A stretch of 21,269 nt of DNA from JBJFCE01 sp964437825 (lineage in GTDB: Bacteria > Bacillota > Clostridia > Lachnospirales > Lachnospiraceae): assembly GCA_964437825.1 (NCBI GenBank), contig CAYTIH010000043.1:1-21269 (forward strand). The letters run 5' to 3'. Numbering within the stretch: the stretch's first letter is position 1; every line of letters begins with the position of its first letter. The notes below the pieces were generated by a model. It had not been told where the DNA came from and searched no databases. It saw only the letters and a program-made list of their open reading frames with translations. The position numbers and the translations under genes were made by a program. Below, piece by piece: positions 7,307 through 14,292 of the stretch.

Positions 7307-8467
7307 ATGGTTACACTGATCAGATTGGAATTGTATAAGTTGGTGCGAAAAAAGTCGTTTTGGATCAGTCTGATTCTGATGCTTCTTTTTTGCCTTGCTG
7401 TATATCTGGAATGGGTGAATCCTTTTTGTGCGCGGCTTTATACAGTGGCGGAGGATGGTACTCTTTTGCATGGTCGTAATGCGGTCATGCAGGAGAAAGA
7501 AATTGCCGACCGGTATCAAGGCGTTTTGACGAATGAGACAGTGGAACAGATTTTGAATGCTGAGCGGTGGAATGATGAGCAGCTTAAAGCAATGCAGCAA
7601 ATTACCGATCCTGCAATTCAAATAGAAGTGACTTGTGTAAACCGTCTTCTGGGTTATTATTTTCTGATATATGATACAATGCATAGCGGTAATTATGAGG
7701 TATATGATTATTTCTATGGAGAAGAGCAGCTTCGTAAAATAGAGGATGTATTTCCGGATAGTGCCATGCCGCTGATCTTTTATTATTCTGTCCAGTGGAG
7801 CGGCACGCTTCAGAGTATTGTGATCTGCATTTTTGTATTAAATCTTCTGGTAATCGTAGCGATTGCTCCTGTGTTTGCCGAGGAGCACACCATGATGATG
7901 AATCAGCTTCTCTTTACCTCCAGGTTCGGCAGAAGAAAATGTTATCTGGCAAAGGTGATCGCAGCGTACATCATGGGAATTGTGCTTTCTTTAAGTATTA
8001 TACTGTTGTTTGTTCTGGGAACGCTGATGCTTTTTGGAACAGATGGGCTTAAGTGCAGTATTCAATTGGCGGAGCCGTTTTTATATCGGGATTATAGTTA
8101 TTTTAAAACAATAGGCACGGCTATGATTGATGCAATACTGCTGAATATTGCAGGAATACTTTTTACTGTTAGTCTGTCCGTTATGGCTTCAGCTCTGGCC
8201 AAAAATGTATTGAATGCGCTGGTAATGGCTTTGGCCTTTTTTGCGGCGCCTGTGATTCTGAAAATATTGTCGGTTTCGGAGCGGATCAGTTTCATTGCAC
8301 CAATCAATCAGATGGCCGATTTCGCAAAGGTTCTGTCATTTCCTGATGTGAAGGTGGGGAATATCAGCATACAATACAGTTATGTGATTACCGGAATTTT
8401 GGTATTCGTTTCTGCTATAGTTGTGCTGTGTGCCGCTATGATCTATCAAAATAAAGCCAGAGAATGA
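7307..8467 (+). CDS. ABC-2 type permease, copy A
   Basis: 386 aa integral membrane protein. One hydrophobic helix at about 15-37 is followed by a long extracellular-type loop (about 40-150) and then five further hydrophobic stretches, the ABC-2 pattern. It contains an E-E-H-T motif and pairs with the ATPase gene 27 bases downstream, so together they form an exporter or a self-protection pump (inferred). The start ATG has GGAGGAAGG at 7295-7303; an upstream TTG (7286) is rejected. It is paralogous to the permease at 9738-10892; both share a V-A-E-D-G-T motif, W-S-G-x-L-Q-S, L-V-I-V-A-I and G-L-K-C-S blocks. A 26-base identical DNA stretch near both 3' ends points to fairly recent duplication or gene conversion. 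Confidence 0.82.
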   Translation: MVTLIRLELYKLVRKKSFWISLILMLLFCLAVYLEWVNPFCARLYTVAEDGTLLHGRNAVMQEKEIADRYQGVLTNETVEQILNAERWNDEQLKAMQQITDPAIQIEVTCVNRLLGYYFLIYDTMHSGNYEVYDYFYGEEQLRKIEDVFPDSAMPLIFYYSVQWSGTLQSIVICIFVLNLLVIVAIAPVFAEEHTMMMNQLLFTSRFGRRKCYLAKVIAAYIMGIVLSLSIILLFVLGTLMLFGTDGLKCSIQLAEPFLYRDYSYFKTIGTAMIDAILLNIAGILFTVSLSVMASALAKNVLNALVMALAFFAAPVILKILSVSERISFIAPINQMADFAKVLSFPDVKVGNISIQYSYVITGILVFVSAIVVLCAAMIYQNKARE

Positions 8468-8494
8468 TATTGAAGTTAAAAGGGGGTATCAGTT

Positions 8495-9364
8495 ATGGAG
8501 CTGCGGCTGGAAAATTTATCAAAGAATTATGGGGAGCTGAGAGCGCTTAAAAATATCAATTTTACTTTTTACGAGGGAATCTACGGACTTTTAGGAGCAA
8601 ACGGCTGTGGAAAAACAACGATGATGCGGCTGCTATGCAATCTTCTGAAGCCTTCTGAGGGGAGAATTTTATTTGACGGTGTGGATATCGGAAAAGCCGG
8701 TCAGGATTATCGTAATATCCTCGGATATTTGCCCCAGAATTTCGGTTATTATCCTGATTTCACCTGCTATAAGTTCTTGTTTTATATGGCAACAATCAAG
8801 GGATTTTCCAAAAAGGAAGCATCGCAAAGAATTATGGAAGTGCTGACACAGGTAGACCTCGCAGATGTAAAGGATAAGGAAATCAAGTATCTTTCCGGAG
8901 GAATGCGGCAGCGTTTGGGAATTGCGCAGTCAATCCTAAATGATCCAAAGCTGCTGATTCTTGATGAACCAACCGTTGGCGTAGACCCGCAGGAGCGAGT
9001 GAAGTTCCGAAATCTGGTTCACAAAATTGCACATGGCAGAACGGTGATTCTTTCCACTCATATTGTGTCTGATATTGAATATACCGCGACGGAGCTTTTA
9101 TTTATAAAGCAGGGCGAGATTGTGAGACACGGAACACCGGACAGCCTGTTGCAGGAATTAGACGGACAGATCTGGGAGTGCGATGTTCCATATCAAGAGG
9201 CTGACCGATATTACAATACATTCAGAATCATCAGTCAGACCAATCATGAGGATGGCTGCAGACTGCGTTTGTTTTTTGACGGGAAGCCTATGGAGGGTGC
9301 ACGTCAGGTAAAAGCGAATCTGGAGGATCTATATTTATATCATTTTGAAAAGTTTGAGGATTAA
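8495..9364 (+). CDS. ABC transporter ATP-binding protein (BcrA-like)
   Basis: 289 aa cytoplasmic ATPase that powers the adjacent ABC-2 permeases. It shows Walker A G-A-N-G-C-G-K-T-T near residue 35, signature L-S-G-G-M-R-Q-R near 134, Walker B L-L-I-L-D-E-P near 152 and the switch His in S-T-H-I-V near 187. About 70 C-terminal residues follow the core domain, as in BcrA/NatA-type proteins. AAAGGGGG precedes the ATG. It is the only ATPase gene for two permeases, so it may serve both, or the permeases may form a heterodimer. The family includes bacteriocin immunity pumps, so self-protection against the mature peptides is a reasonable guess, as is export. Confidence 0.85.
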   Translation: MELRLENLSKNYGELRALKNINFTFYEGIYGLLGANGCGKTTMMRLLCNLLKPSEGRILFDGVDIGKAGQDYRNILGYLPQNFGYYPDFTCYKFLFYMATIKGFSKKEASQRIMEVLTQVDLADVKDKEIKYLSGGMRQRLGIAQSILNDPKLLILDEPTVGVDPQERVKFRNLVHKIAHGRTVILSTHIVSDIEYTATELLFIKQGEIVRHGTPDSLLQELDGQIWECDVPYQEADRYYNTFRIISQTNHEDGCRLRLFFDGKPMEGARQVKANLEDLYLYHFEKFED

Positions 9365-9464
9365 AAAAGAAAGAATTAAGGACTTTTCATTCGGTAGGTC
9401 TGTGGTTGTGTACTGCCTGCATATGGGCGCAGGATCCGGTTTTTGAGAGGAAATGGTGTTTGAA

Positions 9465-9668
9465 ATGAAGAAGATGAAAAAGAAAACTGATTATTTAGCC
9501 AATTCAGTTGAGGCATATGTTGCGTGCAGATGCCATTGCCTTTGTTACTGTTCATGCGGATGCAGCAGTATTTTGGCAAGCAGATTCAGAAATGATTTTT
9601 TATCACGAATAAACTCAGTGATGAGTAGCGGTGCGAAGAACGGAAATTCAAGTGAGCTTTCAAATTAA
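9465..9668 (+). CDS. Cys-rich RiPP precursor peptide 2
   Basis: 67 aa. It starts M-K-K-M-K-K-K like precursor 1, has N-S-V-E-A-Y at exactly the same residues (13-18), then an alternating run with Cys at 21, 23, 25, 27, 29, 31 and 33 separated by Arg, His, Leu, Tyr, Ser and Gly. The spacers are much bulkier than in peptide 1 (Ala, Val, Ser). The tail (34-67) is Ser/Asn-rich; from M-S-S to the end it has 15 residues, as in peptide 1. The start is chosen by alignment with peptide 1; ATG 9453 would add four residues but sits only 2 bases after GAGAGG (9445-9450), whereas 9465 is 14 bases after it, so neither spacing is ideal. It lies between the ATPase and a permease gene, in the same order as peptide 1 and its permease remnant. 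Confidence 0.87.
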   Translation: MKKMKKKTDYLANSVEAYVACRCHCLCYCSCGCSSILASRFRNDFLSRINSVMSSGAKNGNSSELSN

Positions 9669-9737
9669 TCACATGGCAGGCGGCTTTGTTTCTTTTGCAG
9701 GGAACATGAGTATTACTTAACATCAGGGAGGATATAT

Positions 9738-10892
9738 ATGATCGCATTGATTTCTTTAGAGTTACATAAGTTGCTCCATAAAAAGTCATTTTATATCTGC
9801 CTGTTGTTTGCACTTGGTTATTGCATTTTTGTTTATATCAGCAAGGTCGATCCCTTTGGCCGGCAGTTACATATTGTCGCAGAGGATGGTACGATTCAAA
9901 ACGGACGATCTGCGATCAGTCTGGAGAAAGAAATGACAGATCAATATAAGGGAGTTTTGACGGATGAGACTGTAAGAAAGATGTATTATGAGCTGTTGGA
10001 AAGAGAAACAGCAGTGCAGACGGATTTTGATCAGAGCGCTTCGTCCTCTTATCAGGAACGTTTTTTGAAACAATTTTTTCTGCCTTATGACTCTATCGAA
10101 ATATATGTTGATGGCGAAATGCAGTCCATGGAAGCTCAATTTGATGAGGAGCAGTTAATTAAGATTGGAGATCGATTTTCCGAAGCTGCAATGCCGCTGA
10201 TATTCGGGTATTCCGCTCCTTGGAGCGGTATGCTTCAAAGTATGATCATGAGTATGTATGTACTGAATTTGCTTGTAATTGTTGCCATTTCGCCCATTTT
10301 TTCCGAGGAACATACGTTTAAAATGAATGCACTTTTGTTTACTGCCAGATATGGCAGGGGAAAATGCTGTATAGCGAAGATTACGGCTGCTTACCTGACA
10401 GGACTTGTACTTTCCTTGTTTGTAATTCTGATGCATGTTTTGGTAACGCTTTTATTTTTTGGAGGAGAGGGACTTAAATGCAGTGTTCAGCTGTCAGAGC
10501 CTTTTCTTTATCAGTATCTGGATTATTTTAAAACTGTCGGCGGTGCAATTGGGGATGCAATTTGGCTGTATACTGCAGATGTCTTTTTCACCGTCAGTCT
10601 GACAATTTTGGCATCTGTGCTGGCAACCAATGTGTTAACCGGAACTGTGCTTTCTCTGACTTTTTTTGTATCTCCTTACCTTTTGTTGGGAATCATACGG
10701 GAGATGAAGATCAAGCTCATTGCCCCGATCAACCATACGACTAATTTTGCGGATATCCTGTCTTTGTCGCCTCTGGCGGTTGGTTCTGTCAGAATACAAT
10801 ACAGTTATGTGATTACCGGTATATTGATACTATGTTCTGTATGCTTTACTGCATGTACCGTAAAAATATACAAAAATATGGAGGCGGACTGA
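9738..10892 (+). CDS. ABC-2 type permease, copy B
   Basis: 384 aa, paralogous along its whole length to the permease at 7307-8467, with the same N-terminal helix, long external loop and C-terminal membrane bundle. Conserved blocks include A-E-D-G-T, W-S-G-M-L-Q-S, L-L-V-I-V-A-I, F-S-E-E-H-T and G-L-K-C-S-V-Q-L. The external loop (about 75-145) is the most divergent part, which would suit recognition of a different peptide. AGGGAGG at 9725-9731 precedes the ATG. It lies 69 bases after precursor 2, and no partner ATPase follows, so the ATPase at 8495 must serve it or it acts with copy A. Its stop codon falls inside an 18-base tandem duplication. Confidence 0.82.
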   Translation: MIALISLELHKLLHKKSFYICLLFALGYCIFVYISKVDPFGRQLHIVAEDGTIQNGRSAISLEKEMTDQYKGVLTDETVRKMYYELLERETAVQTDFDQSASSSYQERFLKQFFLPYDSIEIYVDGEMQSMEAQFDEEQLIKIGDRFSEAAMPLIFGYSAPWSGMLQSMIMSMYVLNLLVIVAISPIFSEEHTFKMNALLFTARYGRGKCCIAKITAAYLTGLVLSLFVILMHVLVTLLFFGGEGLKCSVQLSEPFLYQYLDYFKTVGGAIGDAIWLYTADVFFTVSLTILASVLATNVLTGTVLSLTFFVSPYLLLGIIREMKIKLIAPINHTTNFADILSLSPLAVGSVRIQYSYVITGILILCSVCFTACTVKIYKNMEAD

Positions 10893-10924
10893 TTACGCCG
10901 GTGAGTACTGATTACGCCGGTGAG
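10888..10924 (+). repeat. 18-base tandem duplication across the permease stop codon
   Basis: ACTGATTACGCCGGTGAG occurs at 10888-10905 and again at 10907-10924, a period of 19 bases. The first copy includes the TGA stop of the permease. It has no known function; slippage duplication is the simplest explanation. Confidence 0.85.
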
Positions 10925-10954
10925 GAAATTCAGGTGGATTTAATTTATAAAGTA

Positions 10955-10963
10955 TGATATAAT
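10955..10963 (+). promoter_or_regulatory. Extended -10 promoter upstream of the CobW-type operon
   Basis: TGATATAAT: TATAAT at 10958-10963 with the extended TG at 10955-10956. No good -35 lies at the right distance (TGGATT at 10935-10940 is weak), which is common for extended -10 promoters. A transcript from here would carry a leader of roughly 200 bases before the GTPase gene at 11168. Confidence 0.5.
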
Positions 10964-11042
10964 AAGCGCAAAAGAAAAACAAGCGACGCGGAGCGGCATT
11001 TGTTTTTCTTGCGAGTAAGACAAAATAAGCGCAAAAGAAAAA
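10961..11042 (+). repeat. 19-base direct repeats around an A/T-armed hairpin
   Basis: AATAAGCGCAAAAGAAAAA occurs at 10961-10979 and 11024-11042 (63-base period). Overlapping the first copy is a perfect 11-bp inverted repeat, AAGAAAAACAA at 10972-10982 and TTGTTTTTCTT at 11000-11010, with a GC-rich 17-base loop. It may be a small dispersed intergenic element or an attenuator-like structure. Confidence 0.75.
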
Positions 11043-11065
11043 TAAGATGCATATAGGGAAACGGT

Positions 11066-11144
11066 GAATCAGATCATGAATTTGGCTGTTACCAAGGAAG
11101 CTGTCAGGCTGAATGGTAGCAATTAAATTCATGGTCTGATATTC
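11066..11144 (+). promoter_or_regulatory. Long hairpin in the leader of the His-rich GTPase gene
   Basis: ATCAGATCATGAATTT at 11068-11083 pairs with AAATTCATGGTCTGAT at 11125-11140 (16 bp, one G-U pair). Flanking GAAT and ATTC extend the stem with a bulge. The 41-base interior can form a further GCT..ACC/GGTAGC stem. It ends about 24 bases before the start codon and is not followed by a T-run, so it is not a terminator. It may be a leader RNA element or a protein site. No known riboswitch consensus was recognised. Confidence 0.5.
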
Positions 11145-11167
11145 CGTTAGAAAGGCAGGAGACAGAC

Positions 11168-12259
11168 ATGACGAAAATTGATGTTTTTTCAGGGTTCCTG
11201 GGAGCAGGAAAGACAACTCTTATAAAGAAGCTTTTGAAGGAAGCCCTTGCAGATGAAAAGGTGGTACTGATCGAAAATGAATTTGGCGAGATTGGTATTG
11301 ACGGAGGCTTTTTAAAGGAGGCAGGTATTGAGATTAAGGAAATGAATTCCGGATGTATCTGTTGTTCCCTGGTAGGAGATTTCGGAACCTCCTTAAAAGA
11401 GGTCTTAAAAACATATGCGCCGGAGCGTATTTTGATTGAGCCGTCCGGAGTCGGCAAGCTGTCCGATGTGATCCGTGCGGTAGAAAATGTGGATATGGGA
11501 GAAAATGTTGTATTAAATAGTGCCGTTGCAGTGGTGGATGCTGCAAAGTGTAAAATGTATATCAAGAATTTCGGTGAATTCTTTATCAATCAGATTGAAC
11601 ATGCCGGAACCATCGTTCTTAGCAGAACCGGTAACATGGATACGGCGAAGATCAAGGAGGCAATTGCACTGATTCGTGAGCATAATGAAAAGGCTGTCAT
11701 TATTACAACGCCATGGAATGAAATAAAGGGTGAGGATATTATGAATGCCATGGAAGACAGCAGTGATTTCAAGGACGAGCTGTTACATGAGATCATGGCG
11801 GAGCATGAGCATCACCACCACCATGACGGAGAATGCTGCCATGATGAGGATGACGAGCATGAGCATCACCACCATCATGACGGAGAATGCTGCCATGATG
11901 AGGATGACGAGCATGAGCATCATCACCATGACGGAGAGTGCTGTGATCATGATCATGACGGACATCATCATCACCATCATGCGGATGAGGTATTTACCAG
12001 CTGGGGAATGGAGACGCCTGCAAAGTATTCCAAAGAGGAGATCTCAAATATTTTAAGGGCGCTTGATGATACGGAAAAATATGGAATTGTTCTTCGGGCA
12101 AAGGGAATGGTTGCATCTGAGGAAGGACCGTGGGTTTACTTTGATTATGTTCCGCAGGAGAGTAATGTCAGAGACGGAAGGGCTGATGTTACAGGTAAAT
12201 TCTGTGTCATCGGTTCTAAGCTGAAAGAGGATAATCTGAAGGCTTTGTTTTCAAAATAA
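11168..12259 (+). CDS. COG0523/CobW-type GTPase with His/Cys/Asp-rich metal-binding arm
   Basis: 363 aa, cytoplasmic G3E-family GTPase; relatives deliver or allocate metals such as zinc, cobalt or nickel. Walker A G-F-L-G-A-G-K-T-T is at 9-17, the acidic E-N-E-F-G-E switch at about 36-41, and the metal motif Cys63-x-Cys65-Cys66 is intact. The usual N-K-x-D base-recognition motif is weakened to S-R-T-G near 154. Residues 212-271 form a His/Asp/Glu/Cys-rich arm made of three 18-residue repeats, then a run of six His. The CobW C-terminal domain follows (about 273-363, with W-V-Y-F-D-Y near 320). The metal is probably zinc, given the His/Cys content, but this is inference. It has a repeat-rich leader and its own terminator at 12269-12300. 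Confidence 0.88.
   Translation: MTKIDVFSGFLGAGKTTLIKKLLKEALADEKVVLIENEFGEIGIDGGFLKEAGIEIKEMNSGCICCSLVGDFGTSLKEVLKTYAPERILIEPSGVGKLSDVIRAVENVDMGENVVLNSAVAVVDAAKCKMYIKNFGEFFINQIEHAGTIVLSRTGNMDTAKIKEAIALIREHNEKAVIITTPWNEIKGEDIMNAMEDSSDFKDELLHEIMAEHEHHHHHDGECCHDEDDEHEHHHHHDGECCHDEDDEHEHHHHDGECCDHDHDGHHHHHHADEVFTSWGMETPAKYSKEEISNILRALDDTEKYGIVLRAKGMVASEEGPWVYFDYVPQESNVRDGRADVTGKFCVIGSKLKEDNLKALFSK
11801..11944 (+). repeat. 54-base in-frame tandem repeat coding a His-rich arm
   Basis: Near-identical 54-base units at 11801-11854 and 11855-11908, with a shortened third at 11909-11944. Each encodes E-H-E-H-H-H-H-H-D-G-E-C-C-H-D-E-D-D, the third with one His fewer. The near-identity of the DNA suggests recent expansion, so copy number may vary between strains. 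Confidence 0.9.
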
Positions 12260-12268
12260 AAAGGAAAG

Positions 12269-12300
12269 CGGCAGAATAGAAATATCCTGCCGTATTTTTA
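12269..12300 (+). terminator. Rho-independent terminator after the His-rich GTPase gene
   Basis: CGGCAG at 12269-12274 pairs with CTGCCG at 12287-12292, the interior can pair further (ATA/TAT around GAAA), and TATTTTTA follows. It starts 9 bases after the stop codon. Some read-through is likely because no promoter for the next gene is evident. Confidence 0.65.
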
Positions 12301-12305
12301 AACGG

Positions 12306-12357
12306 GAATTTGTGACGAAGTACCGCAAATTCTCTTGACTCAGTACAAAGCACTTCG
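12306..12357 (+). promoter_or_regulatory. Overlapping inverted repeats in the leader of the second GTPase gene
   Basis: GAATTTG (12306-12312) pairs with CAAATTC (12326-12332). CGAAGT (12316-12321), in that loop, pairs with ACTTCG (12352-12357), which ends 4 bases before the ribosome binding site. The two pairings interlock, forming alternatives or a pseudoknot, so a leader switch is conceivable. The arms are short and chance is possible. Confidence 0.3.
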
Positions 12358-12371
12358 GAATGGAGAAAACT

Positions 12372-13304
12372 ATGAAACCGGTTTATATCATCAACGGATT
12401 TTTAGAGAGCGGAAAAACAGAATTTATATCTTTTACATTGGCGCAGCCGTATTTTAAGACGAAGGGAACGACTTTACTGCTTTTGTGCGAAGAGGGTGAA
12501 GCAGCGTATGATCCGCAGTTATTAAAGAAAAGTAAGACCGTGGCGGAGGTCATTGAAGACGAAGCGGATTTTAATCCCTCCCATCTGTTAGAGGTGGAAA
12601 AAAAGGTAAATCCGGAGCGTATTATTATCGAATATAATGGTATGTGGAACTGCAAGGATATGAAAATGCCTTTTCACTGGACTGTGGAACAGCAGATTAC
12701 GATTATCAATGCCGCAACCTTTCCCATGTATTACAATAATATGAAATCACTGGTTGCAGAGATGGTCAGAAAGTCGGAGCTGATTATTTTTAACCGCTGC
12801 GACGGAATCAATGATTTGGGCAGCTATAAGAGAAATGTGAAGGCAGTCAATCCGAAAACCGAAATTGTTTTTGAAGATAAAAACGGGGAAATCAACCAGC
12901 TGTTTGAGGAGGATTTGCCGTATGATCTGAAACAGGATACGCTGGAGCTGGGAAATACGGAATATGGAATCTGGTATATTGACAGTATGGACAATTTGGA
13001 TCGTTATGTGGGAAAGACTGTCATTTTTACGGCCATGGTAATGCGGCCAAAGAAATTTCCGAGAGGATATTTCATACCGGGGCGTATGGCGATGACCTGC
13101 TGTACAGAAGATATGGCGTTTATCGGTTATGCCTGCAAGTACGATCATGCGGATGAGTTAAAGGAACAGCAGTGGGTTAGGGTAAGCGCTGTTGTCAAAA
13201 AAGAATATTTTTCGGATTATCAGGGAGAGGGGCCGGTACTTTATGCCGTTTCCGTGGAACCTGCAAAGAAGCCGGATAACGAAATTATCAATTTTGGAGC
13301 CTGA
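12372..13304 (+). CDS. CobW-type GTPase fused to a TIGR03943/DUF1980-like tail
   Basis: 310 aa from this start. Walker A G-F-L-E-S-G-K-T is at 9-16 and the guanine motif N-R-C-D near 140. The family's C-x-C-C metal motif is absent: where it should lie the protein reads V-I-E-D-E-A-D-F. From about residue 213 the tail reads V-G-K-T-V-I-F-T-A, then F-I-P-G-R-M-A-M-T-C-C near 235-245, and W-V-R-V-S-A-V, the pattern of the C-terminal domain of TIGR03943 proteins, which normally partner a DUF318 permease. Such fusions fit a metal-export or allocation role, inferred. ATG 12372 is preceded by TGGAG; ATG 12360 would overlap that site. Paralogous in its first half to the gene at 11168. Confidence 0.8.
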   Translation: MKPVYIINGFLESGKTEFISFTLAQPYFKTKGTTLLLLCEEGEAAYDPQLLKKSKTVAEVIEDEADFNPSHLLEVEKKVNPERIIIEYNGMWNCKDMKMPFHWTVEQQITIINAATFPMYYNNMKSLVAEMVRKSELIIFNRCDGINDLGSYKRNVKAVNPKTEIVFEDKNGEINQLFEEDLPYDLKQDTLELGNTEYGIWYIDSMDNLDRYVGKTVIFTAMVMRPKKFPRGYFIPGRMAMTCCTEDMAFIGYACKYDHADELKEQQWVRVSAVVKKEYFSDYQGEGPVLYAVSVEPAKKPDNEIINFGA

Positions 13305-13354
13305 TGCAAAGAAGCAAACCGGACTGACAGAAAATACTGAAAAGGGGAAGGGCA

Positions 13355-14266
13355 ATGTATCATTATACCGTAGCACAGTGGTTTTTCTTTTTCTTTCTAT
13401 ATTGTTTTTTCGGCTGGTGCTTTGAAAGCTCCTATGTGTCCATGAAGAAAAAGCATCTGGTGAACAGAGGCTTCATGTATGGCCCTTTTTTGCCGATCTA
13501 TGGAAGCGGTGCTATTATGATGCTGGTGGTTTCCGCACCCTTTCAGGATAACATAGTGGCGACCTATTTCGCGGGACTTGTCGGTGCGACGGCGCTTGAG
13601 TATGTGACCGGCGTTGTCATGGAGGCGCTGTTTCAGGTGCGTTATTGGGATTATTCAAACCAGAAGTTCCAGTTTCAGGGGCATATTTGTTTGTCATCAT
13701 CTCTGGCGTGGGGATTTTTTACGATTTTTATGACGAGGGTGATACATAAGCCGATTGAAAATTTTGTATTGTCGCTGCCCATAACGGTTGTTAATATTTT
13801 GGCAATTGTGATTGGCGTTGCTGCAGCTGCGGACTTTGCGATGTCATTCAAGGCCGCTATGGATTTAAGAGCGATCCTTGTGAAGATGGAAAAAGCAAGG
13901 GAAGAAATGGCGCATTTAAAGAGGCGTCTGGATGTGGTGATAGCGCTTGCTGGAGAAGAAAACGAGCAGCGAAAAGAGCACTTTGGGCAGAAGATGGAAG
14001 CCTTACAAAAAGGAATAGAAGAAACGCTTGCAGGGCTTAAGTCGCGTAACGCATCGCTGCCGGAGGAGCTGCGCAGGGAAGTCGGAGATGTGGAAAGTGC
14101 TTATACGGATCAGCTGGAAAAGCATAAGCGCATACAAAGCCTTAAAAACGGCTGGGTGCGTAATCTTATGCGCAGAAATCCGGGAATGGCGTCTGAGAAG
14201 TTTAAGCAAGGCGTGGAAGAAATGAAAAGCTTTGCCGTGAATCGGATCGGAAGAAAGAATGACTAG
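13355..14266 (+). CDS. CmpB-family (PF06541) membrane protein with coiled-coil tail
   Basis: 303 aa. The first ~170 residues contain about five membrane segments and the family landmarks F-F-G-W-C-F-E-S-S near 19-27, N-R-G-F-M-Y-G-P-F-L-P-I-Y-G near 37-50, L-E-Y-V-T-G near 81 and a tryptophan-rich W-D-Y-S segment near 98, as in the putative type IV ABC-transporter family CmpB. Residues about 175-260 are charged, heptad-like and probably a cytoplasmic coiled coil. GGGGAAGGG lies just before the ATG. It follows the GTPase gene by about 50 bases and precedes the AAA+ gene by 26 bases, suggesting co-transcription. The function of the family is unknown to me. Confidence 0.75.
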   Translation: MYHYTVAQWFFFFFLYCFFGWCFESSYVSMKKKHLVNRGFMYGPFLPIYGSGAIMMLVVSAPFQDNIVATYFAGLVGATALEYVTGVVMEALFQVRYWDYSNQKFQFQGHICLSSSLAWGFFTIFMTRVIHKPIENFVLSLPITVVNILAIVIGVAAAADFAMSFKAAMDLRAILVKMEKAREEMAHLKRRLDVVIALAGEENEQRKEHFGQKMEALQKGIEETLAGLKSRNASLPEELRREVGDVESAYTDQLEKHKRIQSLKNGWVRNLMRRNPGMASEKFKQGVEEMKSFAVNRIGRKND

Positions 14267-14292
14267 TCATAAAAGGATAGGAAGAATCAAAA

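Noticed and set aside
9416..9444. Small hairpin (CCTGC/GCAGG) with a later TTTTT between the ATPase gene and precursor 2
   Set aside because: Only 5 bp with a bulky loop, and the T-run is several bases away; too weak to call a terminator, though it could give partial read-through.
1074..10892. Transposon or phage origin of the cluster
   Set aside because: No transposase, integrase, terminal inverted repeats or target-site duplication were seen at the edges.
11066..11144. NiCo (czcD) riboswitch
   Set aside because: The conserved four-helix junction and its repeated purine-rich motifs were not found; only one long stem is seen.
11801..11944. 54-base repeats as a CRISPR-like array
   Set aside because: The units are head-to-tail without unique spacers and lie in frame in a GTPase gene.
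11745..12056. Open frames in other frames and on the minus strand over the His-rich region
   Set aside because: They are low-complexity shadows (Met/Val/Ile or His runs) of the repeat DNA, without ribosome binding sites.
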